Counted from the stretch's first letter, positions 1 through 6,393 are shown. The stretch: DNA of 8,040 bases from Hyphomicrobiales bacterium (GCA_027058735.1 JALURZ010000247.1:1-8040); one strand, 5' to 3'. The notes: generated by a model not told the origin, from the sequence alone. Numbers and translations: made by a program.

Positions 1-162
1 CACAATCGCCACCCGGTCGCGCCGGGCAACGCCAAGCGAGCGCAGGGCCGCGCCGGTCTCATCGATCAGCGCGCGCAGCCGGCCAAAGCCGAGCGATGGC
101 CGCCCCGGCGCGCCAATCGCCGGACTGTCATGGCGATGCCCGGCTATCAGATCCTGAATCAT
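1..162 (-). CDS. AMP-forming acyl-CoA ligase, N-terminal fragment (cut by left edge)
   Basis: Only the first 54 codons are inside the window. The peptide starts MIQDLIAGHRHDSPAIGAPG and ends with LRSLGVARRDRVAIV. This is the standard opening of the ANL superfamily (AMP-binding acyl-CoA synthetases): a short helix, an 'A-I-G-A-P-G-R' strand, a 'LRALIDETGAALRSLGV' helix, then the 'GDRVAIV' strand. The style is closest to the oxalyl-CoA/short-chain ligase (AAE3, Pcs60-like) branch, but the ATP-binding P-loop and substrate pocket lie outside the window, so specificity is unknown. The ATG at 162 is preceded by GGAG (172-175) at 9 nt spacing. An in-frame TTG at 177 is an alternative start adding five residues (LEQTS). 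The start lies 29 nt after the stop of the Ntn hydrolase gene, so this is probably the last visible gene of the operon. In the family the enzyme activates a carboxylate with ATP and CoA; it presumably acts in the cytoplasm here. Confidence 0.8.
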   Translation of the reverse strand, partial: MIQDLIAGHRHDSPAIGAPGRPSLGFGRLRALIDETGAALRSLGVARRDRVAIV

Positions 163-191
163 GGACGTCTGCTCCAATCAAGCTTTCCAGG

Positions 192-1781
192 TCAAAAGCC
201 GCGCGCGCCACCGTCACTGCGCGGATCGCCGGCGCCCGCCAGCAGCCGGTTCGTTTGGCGAACGATGGCCCCGGCGTGGCCCACCAGATCATCGAAGGCC
301 GCAATGACCTCGACATTATGCCCGGCGGCGGCAAGCTGGTCCAACAGGTCCTTGTCGAACCTTGATTCCAGCTTCAGGGTCGTGCTCTGGTCGCCCCAGG
401 TGCGCCCCAGCAGCCAGCGCGGCGCGCTGAGCGCGTGTTGCAGGCCCTGCCCGAATGCGACATGGCGCGAAAAAATCTGCGCCTGGGTCTGCGGCTGGCC
501 ATCGCCGCCCATGGCGCCATAGACCATGACCCGGCCATCGCCGAGACGGGCGAGGGCGGGATTGAGGGTGTGGAACGGCAGGCGCCCCGGCGCAAGCGCG
601 TTGCGCGCGGCGGGATCGAGACTGAAACCGGAGCCGCGGTTCTGCCACAAAATCCCGGTGTCCTCCAGCACGACGCCCGACCCGAACTCCCAGTAAATGG
701 ACTGGATGAAACTGACCGCGCAGCCATTGGCGTCCGCCGCACCCATCCAGACCGTGTCGCCGGCGCGCGCCGGGCGAGGCCAGGCAAGCGCTCTTTTGCG
801 CTCGATCCTGGCCGCCGCCGCATCGAGAAACGCGGTGTCCAGAAAGCCGGCCGGATCCGCGTCCATCACCGCCGGGTCGCAAATCGCGCGGTCGCGCACC
901 AGAAAGGCCTGTTTGGTGGCCTCCACCAGCCCGTGGACATGATCGAAACTTTCCCCGCGCTCAACCCCCAGCCGGTCGAAAATGGCCAGGATCATCAATG
1001 AGGCCAGCCCCTGCGTCGGCGGCGGGTGGTTGAACACGGTGCCGCTCGAAAGCCGGACTGACAGCGGTTGCACCCGCTGCGCCCGGTAGGTTTCCAGATC
1101 GCGCCCGTCGATGAGCGCGCCCGCGCGCGCCAGATCGGCGGCGATGCGCCTGGCCAGGGGGCCGCGATAAAACCCGTCAAGACCGTTTGCAGCAAGATCG
1201 CGCAAGGTGGCCGCAAGGCGCGGCTGCTTGAGCACATGGCCCTGGGGCGGCGGCGCGCCGTCGAGCAGAAACGTGTCGGCAAATCCCGGAACATCCGCCA
1301 GTTCGCCCAGCTTGTCTTTTGTCAGTTGCGCCTGGCTGGCGGATACCGCAACCCCTGCTTCGCCGTGGTGGATGGCCTCTTCCAGGAGCCGCTCAAGCGG
1401 CATCGCGCCGCCAATCTCGCGGGCAAGCACCATGGCTTCAGCCCAGCCGCCGATCGTGCCGGCCACCGTATTGGCGGCCAGGGGCCCGCGCGCAGGGATC
1501 GTGTCATGGCCGGCACCGCGGTATGCCGCCGCCGTTGCCGAAGCGCCCGCGCCGCCGCATGCGCGGATCGCCACCGGATCGCGCCCCGGCACATGGATCA
1601 GCCAGAACCCGTCGCCGCCAATGGCGTTCATATGGGGGTAGACCACCGCAATGGCGGCGGCCGCCGCCACCATCGCCTCGATCGCATTGCCGCCGGCGCG
1701 CAGCACCGACAATCCGGCTTCGCCGGCCAGATGGTGCGGCGCCACCACCATGGCGCGTGTGGCCATCGTGGTGTTCAGCAT
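192..1781 (-). CDS. Gamma-glutamyltransferase-family Ntn hydrolase (YwrD/HpxW-like)
   Basis: The 529-aa protein has the full GGT fold signature. It includes an N-terminal 'ATRAMVVAPHHLAGEAGLSVL' type opening (residues 7-27), GGNA (30-33) and 'NAIGGDGFW' (52-60). The autoprocessing site is GDTVWMG (341-347), with predicted nucleophile Thr343, giving subunits of about 342 and 187 aa. GG 425-426 (GGDGQPQ) forms the likely oxyanion region. No signal peptide is visible, so it should be cytoplasmic, unlike periplasmic Ggt. Compared with E. coli Ggt, the Ser462-Ser463 pair is replaced by His404-Thr405 (PFHTLNP), and Asp433, which holds the glutamyl amino group, aligns with Gly385 (NRGSGF). A gamma-glutamyl substrate is therefore doubtful; oxamate amidohydrolase (HpxW) and other amidases share this family. 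The ATG at 1781 was chosen because the family begins there and the longer frame up to 1922 only overlaps the cupin gene. It has a weak GAAG site about 8 nt upstream. The gap to the upstream cupin gene is 38 nt. Confidence 0.88.
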   Translation of the reverse strand: MLNTTMATRAMVVAPHHLAGEAGLSVLRAGGNAIEAMVAAAAAIAVVYPHMNAIGGDGFWLIHVPGRDPVAIRACGGAGASATAAAYRGAGHDTIPARGPLAANTVAGTIGGWAEAMVLAREIGGAMPLERLLEEAIHHGEAGVAVSASQAQLTKDKLGELADVPGFADTFLLDGAPPPQGHVLKQPRLAATLRDLAANGLDGFYRGPLARRIAADLARAGALIDGRDLETYRAQRVQPLSVRLSSGTVFNHPPPTQGLASLMILAIFDRLGVERGESFDHVHGLVEATKQAFLVRDRAICDPAVMDADPAGFLDTAFLDAAAARIERKRALAWPRPARAGDTVWMGAADANGCAVSFIQSIYWEFGSGVVLEDTGILWQNRGSGFSLDPAARNALAPGRLPFHTLNPALARLGDGRVMVYGAMGGDGQPQTQAQIFSRHVAFGQGLQHALSAPRWLLGRTWGDQSTTLKLESRFDKDLLDQLAAAGHNVEVIAAFDDLVGHAGAIVRQTNRLLAGAGDPRSDGGARGF

Positions 1782-1819
1782 ATCGTGCGCTTCGGGATCA
1801 TGGCGTTCTTGTGCAGGCT

Positions 1820-2281
1820 TCAGGAAAATTCGATCTCGCCGCGCGGCAGCATATAGAGCACCAGCGCGCGGCCATTGGTGACCGTGGGCCGGTGGGCCGA
1901 GCCCGGCGGATTGACGCACCACCCCGCCCCGCGCTCATCGAACAGCGCGCCATCGCTCACCGGCATGACCATGCAGACCTCCCCGGTCGGATGGCGGTGA
2001 TGCGGGCCGGCAATGTCGCTCAAATCGACCACATCGATGCTCAGATCGCCGGTATCCGGCGAGGGCTCCACCACGCGCCCGAAACGACGGCCCTCGCCGC
2101 CTCGGGTGCACATCCAGCCCGCGGCGATCGCCTCGTGGCAGGCCGCCTCGATGGTCTTGAATGTTTCGCCTTGCGCTGGAAATTTCGTGTTGAGATCGCG
2201 TTCCAACGCGGCATCGATGCGCGCATTGGAGACAACGGCCAGTACCGGCTCCATCAACGCGGTGAATCTGGATTGGTCCAT
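1820..2281 (-). CDS. DUF4863 cupin, 4-hydroxylaminobenzoate lyase (PnbB)-like
   Basis: A 153-aa soluble protein without signal peptide. I recognise the DUF4863 pattern: an N-terminal helical part with 'DAALERDLNTKFP' (23-35), then 'HEAIAAGWMC' (49-58), 'FGRVVEPSPDTGDLSIDVVD' (67-86), the cupin metal motif GPHHRHPTGEVCMVMP (92-107), and 'GSAHRPTVTNGRALVLYMLP' (127-146). Candidate metal ligands are His94, His95 or His97, Glu101 and His130. The characterised relative, PnbB, converts 4-hydroxylaminobenzoate to protocatechuate and ammonia. No nitroreductase is visible here, so the real substrate may differ. The start is the ATG at 2281, set by a strong GAGGAG (2289-2294) 7 nt upstream that overlaps the stop of the aminotransferase gene, indicating translational coupling. 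Another in-frame ATG at 2296 would overlap that stop as ATGA but lacks a good ribosome site. The gene order suggests action on an amino- or hydroxylamino-type intermediate in the same pathway as its neighbours. Confidence 0.8.
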   Translation of the reverse strand: MDQSRFTALMEPVLAVVSNARIDAALERDLNTKFPAQGETFKTIEAACHEAIAAGWMCTRGGEGRRFGRVVEPSPDTGDLSIDVVDLSDIAGPHHRHPTGEVCMVMPVSDGALFDERGAGWCVNPPGSAHRPTVTNGRALVLYMLPRGEIEFS

Positions 2282-2288
2282 GTCGCCA

Positions 2289-2294
2289 CTCCTC
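2289..2294 (-). promoter_or_regulatory. Ribosome binding site of the cupin gene, overlapping upstream stop
   Basis: On the minus strand GAGGAG lies 7 nt before the ATG at 2281. Its first two bases are the last two bases (GA) of the aminotransferase TGA. It fixes the cupin start and implies that ribosomes finishing the aminotransferase can reinitiate on the cupin gene. Confidence 0.75.
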
Positions 2295-3480
2295 ATTTTT
2301 CGAGCCACGGGACAAATCGCTCCATGGCGGCCTCCAGACTTTCCTGCGAGCGGGCAAAGCACAGGCGCAGGAATTCCTCCCCGCCCGGTCCAAAAGCGGT
2401 CCCCGGCGCGAACCCGACGGCGATTTCATCGACGATGCGTTTGGCGAAGGCCCGCGTATCGGTTTCGCCCTCGACCCTGAAAAACAGGTAGAAGGCGCCC
2501 TGCGGCAGGGCGAAGCTGACGCGCGGGCTCCCGCTCAGCGCCGCGGCGACACGATCGCGGCTCCGCCGGGCGCGCGCCACCTGCTCTTGAACAAAAGCCT
2601 CGCCCTGTTCGAGCGCGACGATGCCGGCACGCTGCATGAACTGGGCGACGCCGGAGGTATTGTACTGGATCAGGTTTTCCAGCACCTGGCCCAGTTCCTT
2701 CGGCGCGATGATCCAGCCGATGCGCCAGCCGGTCATCGCCCAGTTTTTGGAAAACGTGTCGATCCAGATGATGCGCTCGCCGGGTTCGCATATTTCGTGA
2801 AGCGAGGGCGCGACCATGCGGCTGCCCCGGGGCGGGCCGTAGTAGAACCGGCTGTAGACTTCATCGCCAACCACCCACAGGCCCCGCTCGCGGGCAAAAT
2901 CGCGGATCGCCAGAATTTCCTCGCACGATGCGGTCCAGCCCGTCGGATTGCCCGGCGAATTGATGAAAATGGCGCGGGTCCGCCCTGTGCAGGCATCAAA
3001 CAGCCGGTCCAGATCGAGATGCCACCGCCCCTCATCCATGGTCATGGGGACCGCAACCGGCCCGACGCCGTGCAGCCGCAGCGGCGCCGGATAATTTGGC
3101 CATGCGGGCGACGGCATCACCACCTCATCGCCATTGCCGGCAATCGCCTGAATGACCAGTTGAATGGCCTGCATGCCCGATTGCGTGACGAAAAAGTTTT
3201 CAGGATCGAACCCGCGCCCGTGGATGCGCTCATGGTAGCGCGCCAGCGCTTCGCGCAGCGGCGGGATGCCGCGCTGATAGGTATAGAACGTTTCTCCGGC
3301 CAGCATGCTGTCGCGGGCGGCATCGCAGATGAATCCGGGCGTCGCCAGATTGCCCTCCCCGACCCACAGGGGAATGATCCCGTCCCGGTTGCGGCCATAG
3401 TTGAAAATTTCAACGATGCCGCTTTCGGGTTCGTCGCGGGCCTGGCGCCGCAATCCGTCGAGATGGGTTTCGGGGTTCAT
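2293..3480 (-). CDS. PLP-dependent class I/II aminotransferase
   Basis: A 395-aa cytoplasmic fold-type I aminotransferase of normal family length. Diagnostic residues are all present: an aromatic PLP-stacking region SPAWPNY (124-130), SPGNPTG (175-181, Asn178), GDEVYS (205-210, Asp206 and Tyr209), the Schiff-base lysine in 'DTFSKNWAMTGWRIG' (241-255, Lys245, Arg253), and the carboxylate-binding Arg372 in FLRLCFA. The N-terminal 'FYTYQRGIPPLREALARYH' (65-83) is also typical. It should move an amino group between an amino acid and a 2-oxo acid; the donor and acceptor cannot be told. The start is the ATG at 3480 with a weak AGG 4 nt upstream; a GTG at 3492 is in frame but has no purine-rich site. 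It is the first gene of the minus-strand set, and its stop overlaps the cupin gene's ribosome site. The operon promoter should lie in 3481-3651, but no convincing -35/-10 pair is visible there. Confidence 0.93.
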   Translation of the reverse strand: MNPETHLDGLRRQARDEPESGIVEIFNYGRNRDGIIPLWVGEGNLATPGFICDAARDSMLAGETFYTYQRGIPPLREALARYHERIHGRGFDPENFFVTQSGMQAIQLVIQAIAGNGDEVVMPSPAWPNYPAPLRLHGVGPVAVPMTMDEGRWHLDLDRLFDACTGRTRAIFINSPGNPTGWTASCEEILAIRDFARERGLWVVGDEVYSRFYYGPPRGSRMVAPSLHEICEPGERIIWIDTFSKNWAMTGWRIGWIIAPKELGQVLENLIQYNTSGVAQFMQRAGIVALEQGEAFVQEQVARARRSRDRVAAALSGSPRVSFALPQGAFYLFFRVEGETDTRAFAKRIVDEIAVGFAPGTAFGPGGEEFLRLCFARSQESLEAAMERFVPWLEK

Positions 3481-3506
3481 GTCGCCTGGCACCGCCCGTG
3501 TCGCAC

Positions 3507-3527
3507 GCCCGCGCCGGGGCTTTTTTT
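3507..3527 (+). terminator. Weak hairpin plus T7 tract, plus-strand orientation
   Basis: GCCC (3507-3510) can pair with GGGC (3517-3520), or CCCG with CGGG inside it, followed by seven T (3521-3527). The stem is only 4 bp, so termination strength is doubtful. No plus-strand gene lies upstream, since the aminotransferase there is on the minus strand. Confidence 0.3.
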
Positions 3528-3594
3528 CTTACGCTGCACCATAACAGCGCCCGGTGGCGCTTCACATGCCACATTCCAGTTGACGGGACGGACC

Positions 3595-3629
3595 GCCGGG
3601 CGGGCACCCGCCGCCCGGCTTTTTTCTTT
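3595..3629 (+). terminator. Strong intrinsic terminator structure, plus-strand orientation
   Basis: GCCGGGCGG (3595-3603) and CCGCCCGGC (3611-3619) form a perfect 9-bp GC stem with a 7-nt loop. It is followed by T6, C, T3 (3620-3629). The U-tract exists only in plus-strand RNA; in minus-strand RNA the stem is preceded by A residues and followed by GGTCCGTCC, so it is not a standard terminator for mscL. It may end a plus-strand small RNA or block antisense transcription into mscL. Confidence 0.65.
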
Positions 3630-3651
3630 CCGACCCGCAGCGTTCGCCGTG

Positions 3652-4071
3652 CTAGTTCCGCTTGGCCAGCAGGTCGCGGATTTCCTCCAGCAACACCTCC
3701 TGGCGCGGCGGGCTTTGCGGTTTGGACGGCGCTTCTTCTTCCTTCTTCTTCATGGTGTTCATGGCCTTGATGAGCATAAAGACGCAAAACGCCACGATCA
3801 CGAAACTGATGAGCGTGTTGACAAACGAGCCGATATTCATGGTGACGGCGCCGGCATCCTGGGCGGCCTTGAGGGTCTCGAACGATCCGCCCTTGAGCGT
3901 GATGAATATATTCGTGAAGTCGATACCGCCGAGCAGCAGACCGATGGGCGGCATGATCACGTCCGACACCAGAGATTTGACGATGGTGCCGAACGCAGCG
4001 CCGATGATGATGCCGACCGCCATGTCGACAACATTGCCGCGCATGGCGAATTCCCTGAATTCCTTGAGCAT
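3652..4071 (-). CDS. mscL: Large-conductance mechanosensitive channel MscL
   Basis: A 139-aa inner-membrane channel, normal for the family. It opens under membrane tension to release solutes after hypo-osmotic shock and works as a homopentamer. The order of parts matches E. coli MscL: amphipathic N-terminal helix LKEFREFAMRGNVVD (2-16), TM1 about 16-46 with the pore constriction around AVGIIIGAAFG (18-28, Gly20 equals E. coli Gly22), IMPPIGLLLGGIDF (39-52), a periplasmic loop of about 47-78, TM2 about 79-103 (VNTLISFVIVAFCVFMLIKA at 84-103), a charged KKKEEE stretch (108-113), and the C-terminal bundle helix EVLLEEIRDLL (125-135). The ATG at 4071 has GAAGAGGGG ending 5 nt upstream (4077-4085). 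It lies 122 nt downstream of the exonuclease fusion gene on the same strand and appears to be a stand-alone or loosely linked gene. Confidence 0.97.
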   Translation of the reverse strand: MLKEFREFAMRGNVVDMAVGIIIGAAFGTIVKSLVSDVIMPPIGLLLGGIDFTNIFITLKGGSFETLKAAQDAGAVTMNIGSFVNTLISFVIVAFCVFMLIKAMNTMKKKEEEAPSKPQSPPRQEVLLEEIRDLLAKRN

Positions 4072-4193
4072 GGGGTCCCCTCTTCCCGCCGCCTTGTGGT
4101 GGCTGGCGTTATTCTGTTTGGAGCTACGGTTACGGCGAGACTTTTGCGCCGGCGACGCGTGGCGTCAACCCATTGGCCGGCCAAACGGCGCGC
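4072..4193. other. Intergenic region upstream of mscL
   Basis: This 122-nt gap contains the mscL ribosome site and, 2 nt after the stop of its upstream neighbour on the minus strand, the sequence GCGCGCCGTTTGG leading into a perfect 12-bp palindrome TTGGCCGGCCAA (4173-4184). A minus-strand TTGACG follows it and could be a -35 element, but I see no matching -10 at 16-18 nt. There is no T-tract after the palindrome, so it is not an intrinsic terminator. Confidence 0.45.
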
Positions 4194-6314
4194 TCACCCG
4201 AACGCCACCGGATCGCCGACCAGGGTGTTCATGATCTCGACCGACCTCAGGGCCGTTTTCAGGTCCTTCTTCTGCGCCGGTGTCAGCGCCGAGATTTGTA
4301 TCGCGTTGGACGGCGTGGTGCCGGCGGCAATATCGCGCAATTGCTGATCGAGCAGCAGGCCGAGCAGAACCCGGTGGGCCGCCATGATCCTGTCGAAATC
4401 GCTGGCCGCGGCGATGCCCAGGTCGCGCACCGCTTCGAGCCGTTCGGTGGTGGAACGCGCGCGCACATCATGGCGCAGCGCCAGAACCCGCGCGCCGCTG
4501 ACGATGGGCAGCAACACGCCCTTCTTGACATCGACCCGGCCGGCGACGGTCCTGATATTGCCGAACAGGCCGAGCGGGGCGCGAAAATCGGTCGCGATGG
4601 CGGCCAGCATCTTCAGAAACCCCGGCGAACGGTGCGCCTGGGCATAGGCGTGCTCCCAGACTTCGCCCGCCAGCCTGATATCCCCCGACACCGGGCGGAA
4701 ATCGTAGAAGATGTCCACATAGCAGACATCCTTCGCCTCGCCGCGCCGGATCCAGCCGTCAATCACGTCCTTCCAGCCAGTGAGCGAATGGCGCCAGTCC
4801 GCGTTGCGCGCCATGACGCCGCCGCGGCAAAAGGGCACGCCGGCCTGATCGAGAAGATCGGAGAAACGCGCACCGAGTTCCGCCAGCCACCGGTCCGCCT
4901 TGCCCCCCGGCGCGCCCAGCGAAAAGATGACGCCATTGTCCTGATCGGGCGCCAGCGTGCTTTCCCCGCGCCCGCCCGATCCCATGACGATCACCGTATA
5001 GGGCGTTGGCGGTTTGCCGAGCCCTTCATCGCGCATGGAGCGTTCCGCGATCACGCAGGCCTGGCGGGTGATGGCGCACAGTTCCCGGCTGATGACGGCG
5101 GAGATGTCACGCGCATCGATCTGTTCGGCGCGCAGGCTTTTGACAACCCCGGGCAGCCGCGCCCAGGCGCGGCTCAGTTCCGCCGCGCTCGCCGCCTCGT
5201 CGATTTCGTCGCCAAGCGCCAGCGCCTTGCCTGCGCGCTGGCGCAGCAGGTCGCGGGTGGTGAGCGCGCCGACAATGCGCCCATGACTGTCTTCGACCCC
5301 CAGATGGCGCACATTGAGCCGCGCCATGCGCGCGATTGCGCGATAGATGAACGCATCCTCACGCACCGCGCGCAGCGGCTTGCTCATGATGGTGCCGATT
5401 TTCGCCGATCGCGCCTCGGGTCCAAGGCGCGCCAGCGCGCGCAGAACGTCGCGTTCCGTGGCGATGCCGGCCGGCCCGCTCCCGGTTGCCGGTTCGACAA
5501 ACACCGAACTGATGTTCCCTTCCGCCAGCATCTTGAGCACTTTGCCGATTGAGGTCCCCGCCTTCACGAACACCGGCGGCGCGTTCATGACCTCGCTCAC
5601 CTTGTGGCGATAGGGATAGGTGTCGATGCGCGCCAGCGGGCCAAGGGATGTTTCGGGGCCGTTGGCGGGCGCGACCGGCTCAACCCAGCCGATCCGGCGA
5701 TGCTGATCGAGTTCATCGGAAAAACTGCGGCACGCGGCCTCGGCCTCGCCAAGGGTGCGCACCCCCATATCGCGCAGGCGAGGTACCATCTTGACGAAAA
5801 CTTCCGCCGTCGCCCGGGCATCGCCCAGCGCGGTGTGGCGACCCGCGATTTCGACCCCCAGCCAGTCGCAGACGATATCGAGCGTGAAACCGGTCAGTGT
5901 GGGGCGCAGGAGCCGCGCCAGAATCCGCGTATCGAGGCTGCGCGGCCGCCGCCAGGACGCACCGGCGCGCAGCGTTTCGGATTTCAGCAAGGAGAGATCA
6001 TAGCCGATCGAGTGGCCGATGACGACCGCATCGCCGATAAACGCCTCAAGACCGGCCCGCAGCGATGGAAAATCCGGCGCACCGGCCACATCGGCATCCC
6101 TCAACCCGTGAATCCGGGTCGAACTTTCCGGGATCGCAATGCCGGGATCGACCAGTTCGTCATAGGGATCGTCTTCGGCGATCCGGCCGCCGGAAATCCT
6201 GATCGCGGCGATCTGGATGATCCGCGCCCTGGCGGCATCCGGCCCGGTTGTCTCGGTGTCGAGCACGACCGCATCAAGCGAGATCAACGGCAGCGCGCTG
6301 GCGTTCACAGGCAC
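4194..6314 (-). CDS. DEDDh exonuclease - CBS pair - DUF294 nucleotidyltransferase-like fusion protein
   Basis: A 706-aa soluble protein with three modules. Residues about 12-180 are a DnaQ-like 3'-5' exonuclease with an intact DEDDh set: Asp19 and Glu21 (DTETTG), Asp106 (GHSIGYDLSLL), His160 and Asp165 (HTALGDA). Residues about 238-360 are two CBS motifs ('VSEVMNAPPVFVKAGTSIG' and 'IGTIMSKPLRAVREDAFIY'), which in other proteins bind adenine nucleotides. Residues about 375-700 are DUF294 plus its C-terminal domain, with the nucleotidyltransferase-type motif GSGGRGESTLAPDQDNG (445-461, Asp457 and Asp459). Stand-alone CBS-DUF294 and exonuclease genes are common; here both are in one chain. Function is unproven: perhaps nucleotide-sensing processing or a signalling nucleotidyltransferase. 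The start is GTG at 6314, fixed by AAGGAGGA (6321-6328) 6 nt upstream; the in-frame ATG at 6353 lies upstream of that site. It is divergent from the SSS sensor gene. Confidence 0.9.
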   Translation of the reverse strand: MPVNASALPLISLDAVVLDTETTGPDAARARIIQIAAIRISGGRIAEDDPYDELVDPGIAIPESSTRIHGLRDADVAGAPDFPSLRAGLEAFIGDAVVIGHSIGYDLSLLKSETLRAGASWRRPRSLDTRILARLLRPTLTGFTLDIVCDWLGVEIAGRHTALGDARATAEVFVKMVPRLRDMGVRTLGEAEAACRSFSDELDQHRRIGWVEPVAPANGPETSLGPLARIDTYPYRHKVSEVMNAPPVFVKAGTSIGKVLKMLAEGNISSVFVEPATGSGPAGIATERDVLRALARLGPEARSAKIGTIMSKPLRAVREDAFIYRAIARMARLNVRHLGVEDSHGRIVGALTTRDLLRQRAGKALALGDEIDEAASAAELSRAWARLPGVVKSLRAEQIDARDISAVISRELCAITRQACVIAERSMRDEGLGKPPTPYTVIVMGSGGRGESTLAPDQDNGVIFSLGAPGGKADRWLAELGARFSDLLDQAGVPFCRGGVMARNADWRHSLTGWKDVIDGWIRRGEAKDVCYVDIFYDFRPVSGDIRLAGEVWEHAYAQAHRSPGFLKMLAAIATDFRAPLGLFGNIRTVAGRVDVKKGVLLPIVSGARVLALRHDVRARSTTERLEAVRDLGIAAASDFDRIMAAHRVLLGLLLDQQLRDIAAGTTPSNAIQISALTPAQKKDLKTALRSVEIMNTLVGDPVAFG

Positions 6315-6320
6315 AAGGTC

Positions 6321-6328
6321 TCCTCCTT
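6321..6328 (-). promoter_or_regulatory. Strong Shine-Dalgarno deciding the GTG start of the exonuclease fusion
   Basis: Minus-strand AAGGAGGA is 6 nt before the GTG at 6314, near-perfect complementarity to the 16S rRNA tail. It rules against the upstream in-frame ATG at 6353, which would add 13 residues (starting MTWLAPWPK) and would bury this site inside the coding region. Confidence 0.8.
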
Positions 6329-6379
6329 TTGGCCACGGCGCCAACCATGTCACACAAGCGCGAAAGCGCGCAATGCGCC

Positions 6380-6393
6380 TTGATCCAGGTCAC
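6380..6393. promoter_or_regulatory. FNR/FixK-like box (TTGAT-N4-GTCAC)
   Basis: TTGATCCAGGTCAC matches the FNR/FixK consensus TTGAT-N4-ATCAA fully in the left half and at three of five bases in the right half. Its centre would lie about 71 nt upstream of the start site expected from the weak promoter at 6423-6451, a helical position used by class I activators. This is an eye match only; a chance occurrence is possible. Confidence 0.35.

Larger units (their letters stand above)
3481..3651. other. Intergenic region between mscL and the aminotransferase operon
   Basis: This 171-nt gap lies between two minus-strand genes. It holds two T-rich tracts on the plus strand (3521-3527 and 3620-3625), each preceded by a GC hairpin, and a separate inverted repeat AGCGCC-CGGT-GGCGCT (3546-3561). 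On the minus strand these are A-tracts, one of which (A7, 3521-3527) would lie about 40 nt upstream of the aminotransferase start. No coding frame with a ribosome site is evident. I see no strong minus-strand promoter and no minus-strand T-tract terminator after mscL, so mscL may read through into the operon. Confidence 0.6.

Noticed and set aside
1782..1922. 47-residue N-terminal extension of the Ntn hydrolase to an ATG at 1922
   Set aside because: It overlaps the end of the cupin coding sequence in another frame and has no family similarity. The family starts at the ATGs at 1781 or 1766.
1319..2491. 390-codon plus-strand open frame across GGT, cupin and aminotransferase genes
   Set aside because: Arg/Pro/Ala-rich, with no domain, and it crosses three real genes on the opposite strand.
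3595..3629. Hairpin at 3595-3619 as the terminator of mscL
   Set aside because: On the minus strand the stem is followed by GGTCCGTCC rather than a U-tract; the T-tract is only on the plus strand.
4173..4184. Perfect 12-bp palindrome TTGGCCGGCCAA just after the exonuclease fusion stop
   Set aside because: It has no loop and no T-tract, so it is not an intrinsic terminator. One palindrome of this GC-rich type can occur by chance and nothing else supports a site.
2587..4347. 586-codon plus-strand open frame crossing the aminotransferase, the gap and mscL
   Set aside because: It runs antisense to two genes with complete family motifs, spans a terminator and intergenic DNA, and shows no domain.
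4173..5552. 459-codon plus-strand open frame antisense to the exonuclease fusion
   Set aside because: Antisense to intact CBS and DUF294 motifs; its composition is typical of a GC-rich shadow frame.
6315..6353. 13-residue extension of the exonuclease fusion to an ATG at 6353
   Set aside because: The near-perfect AAGGAGGA at 6321-6328 lies inside this extension and points to the GTG at 6314.
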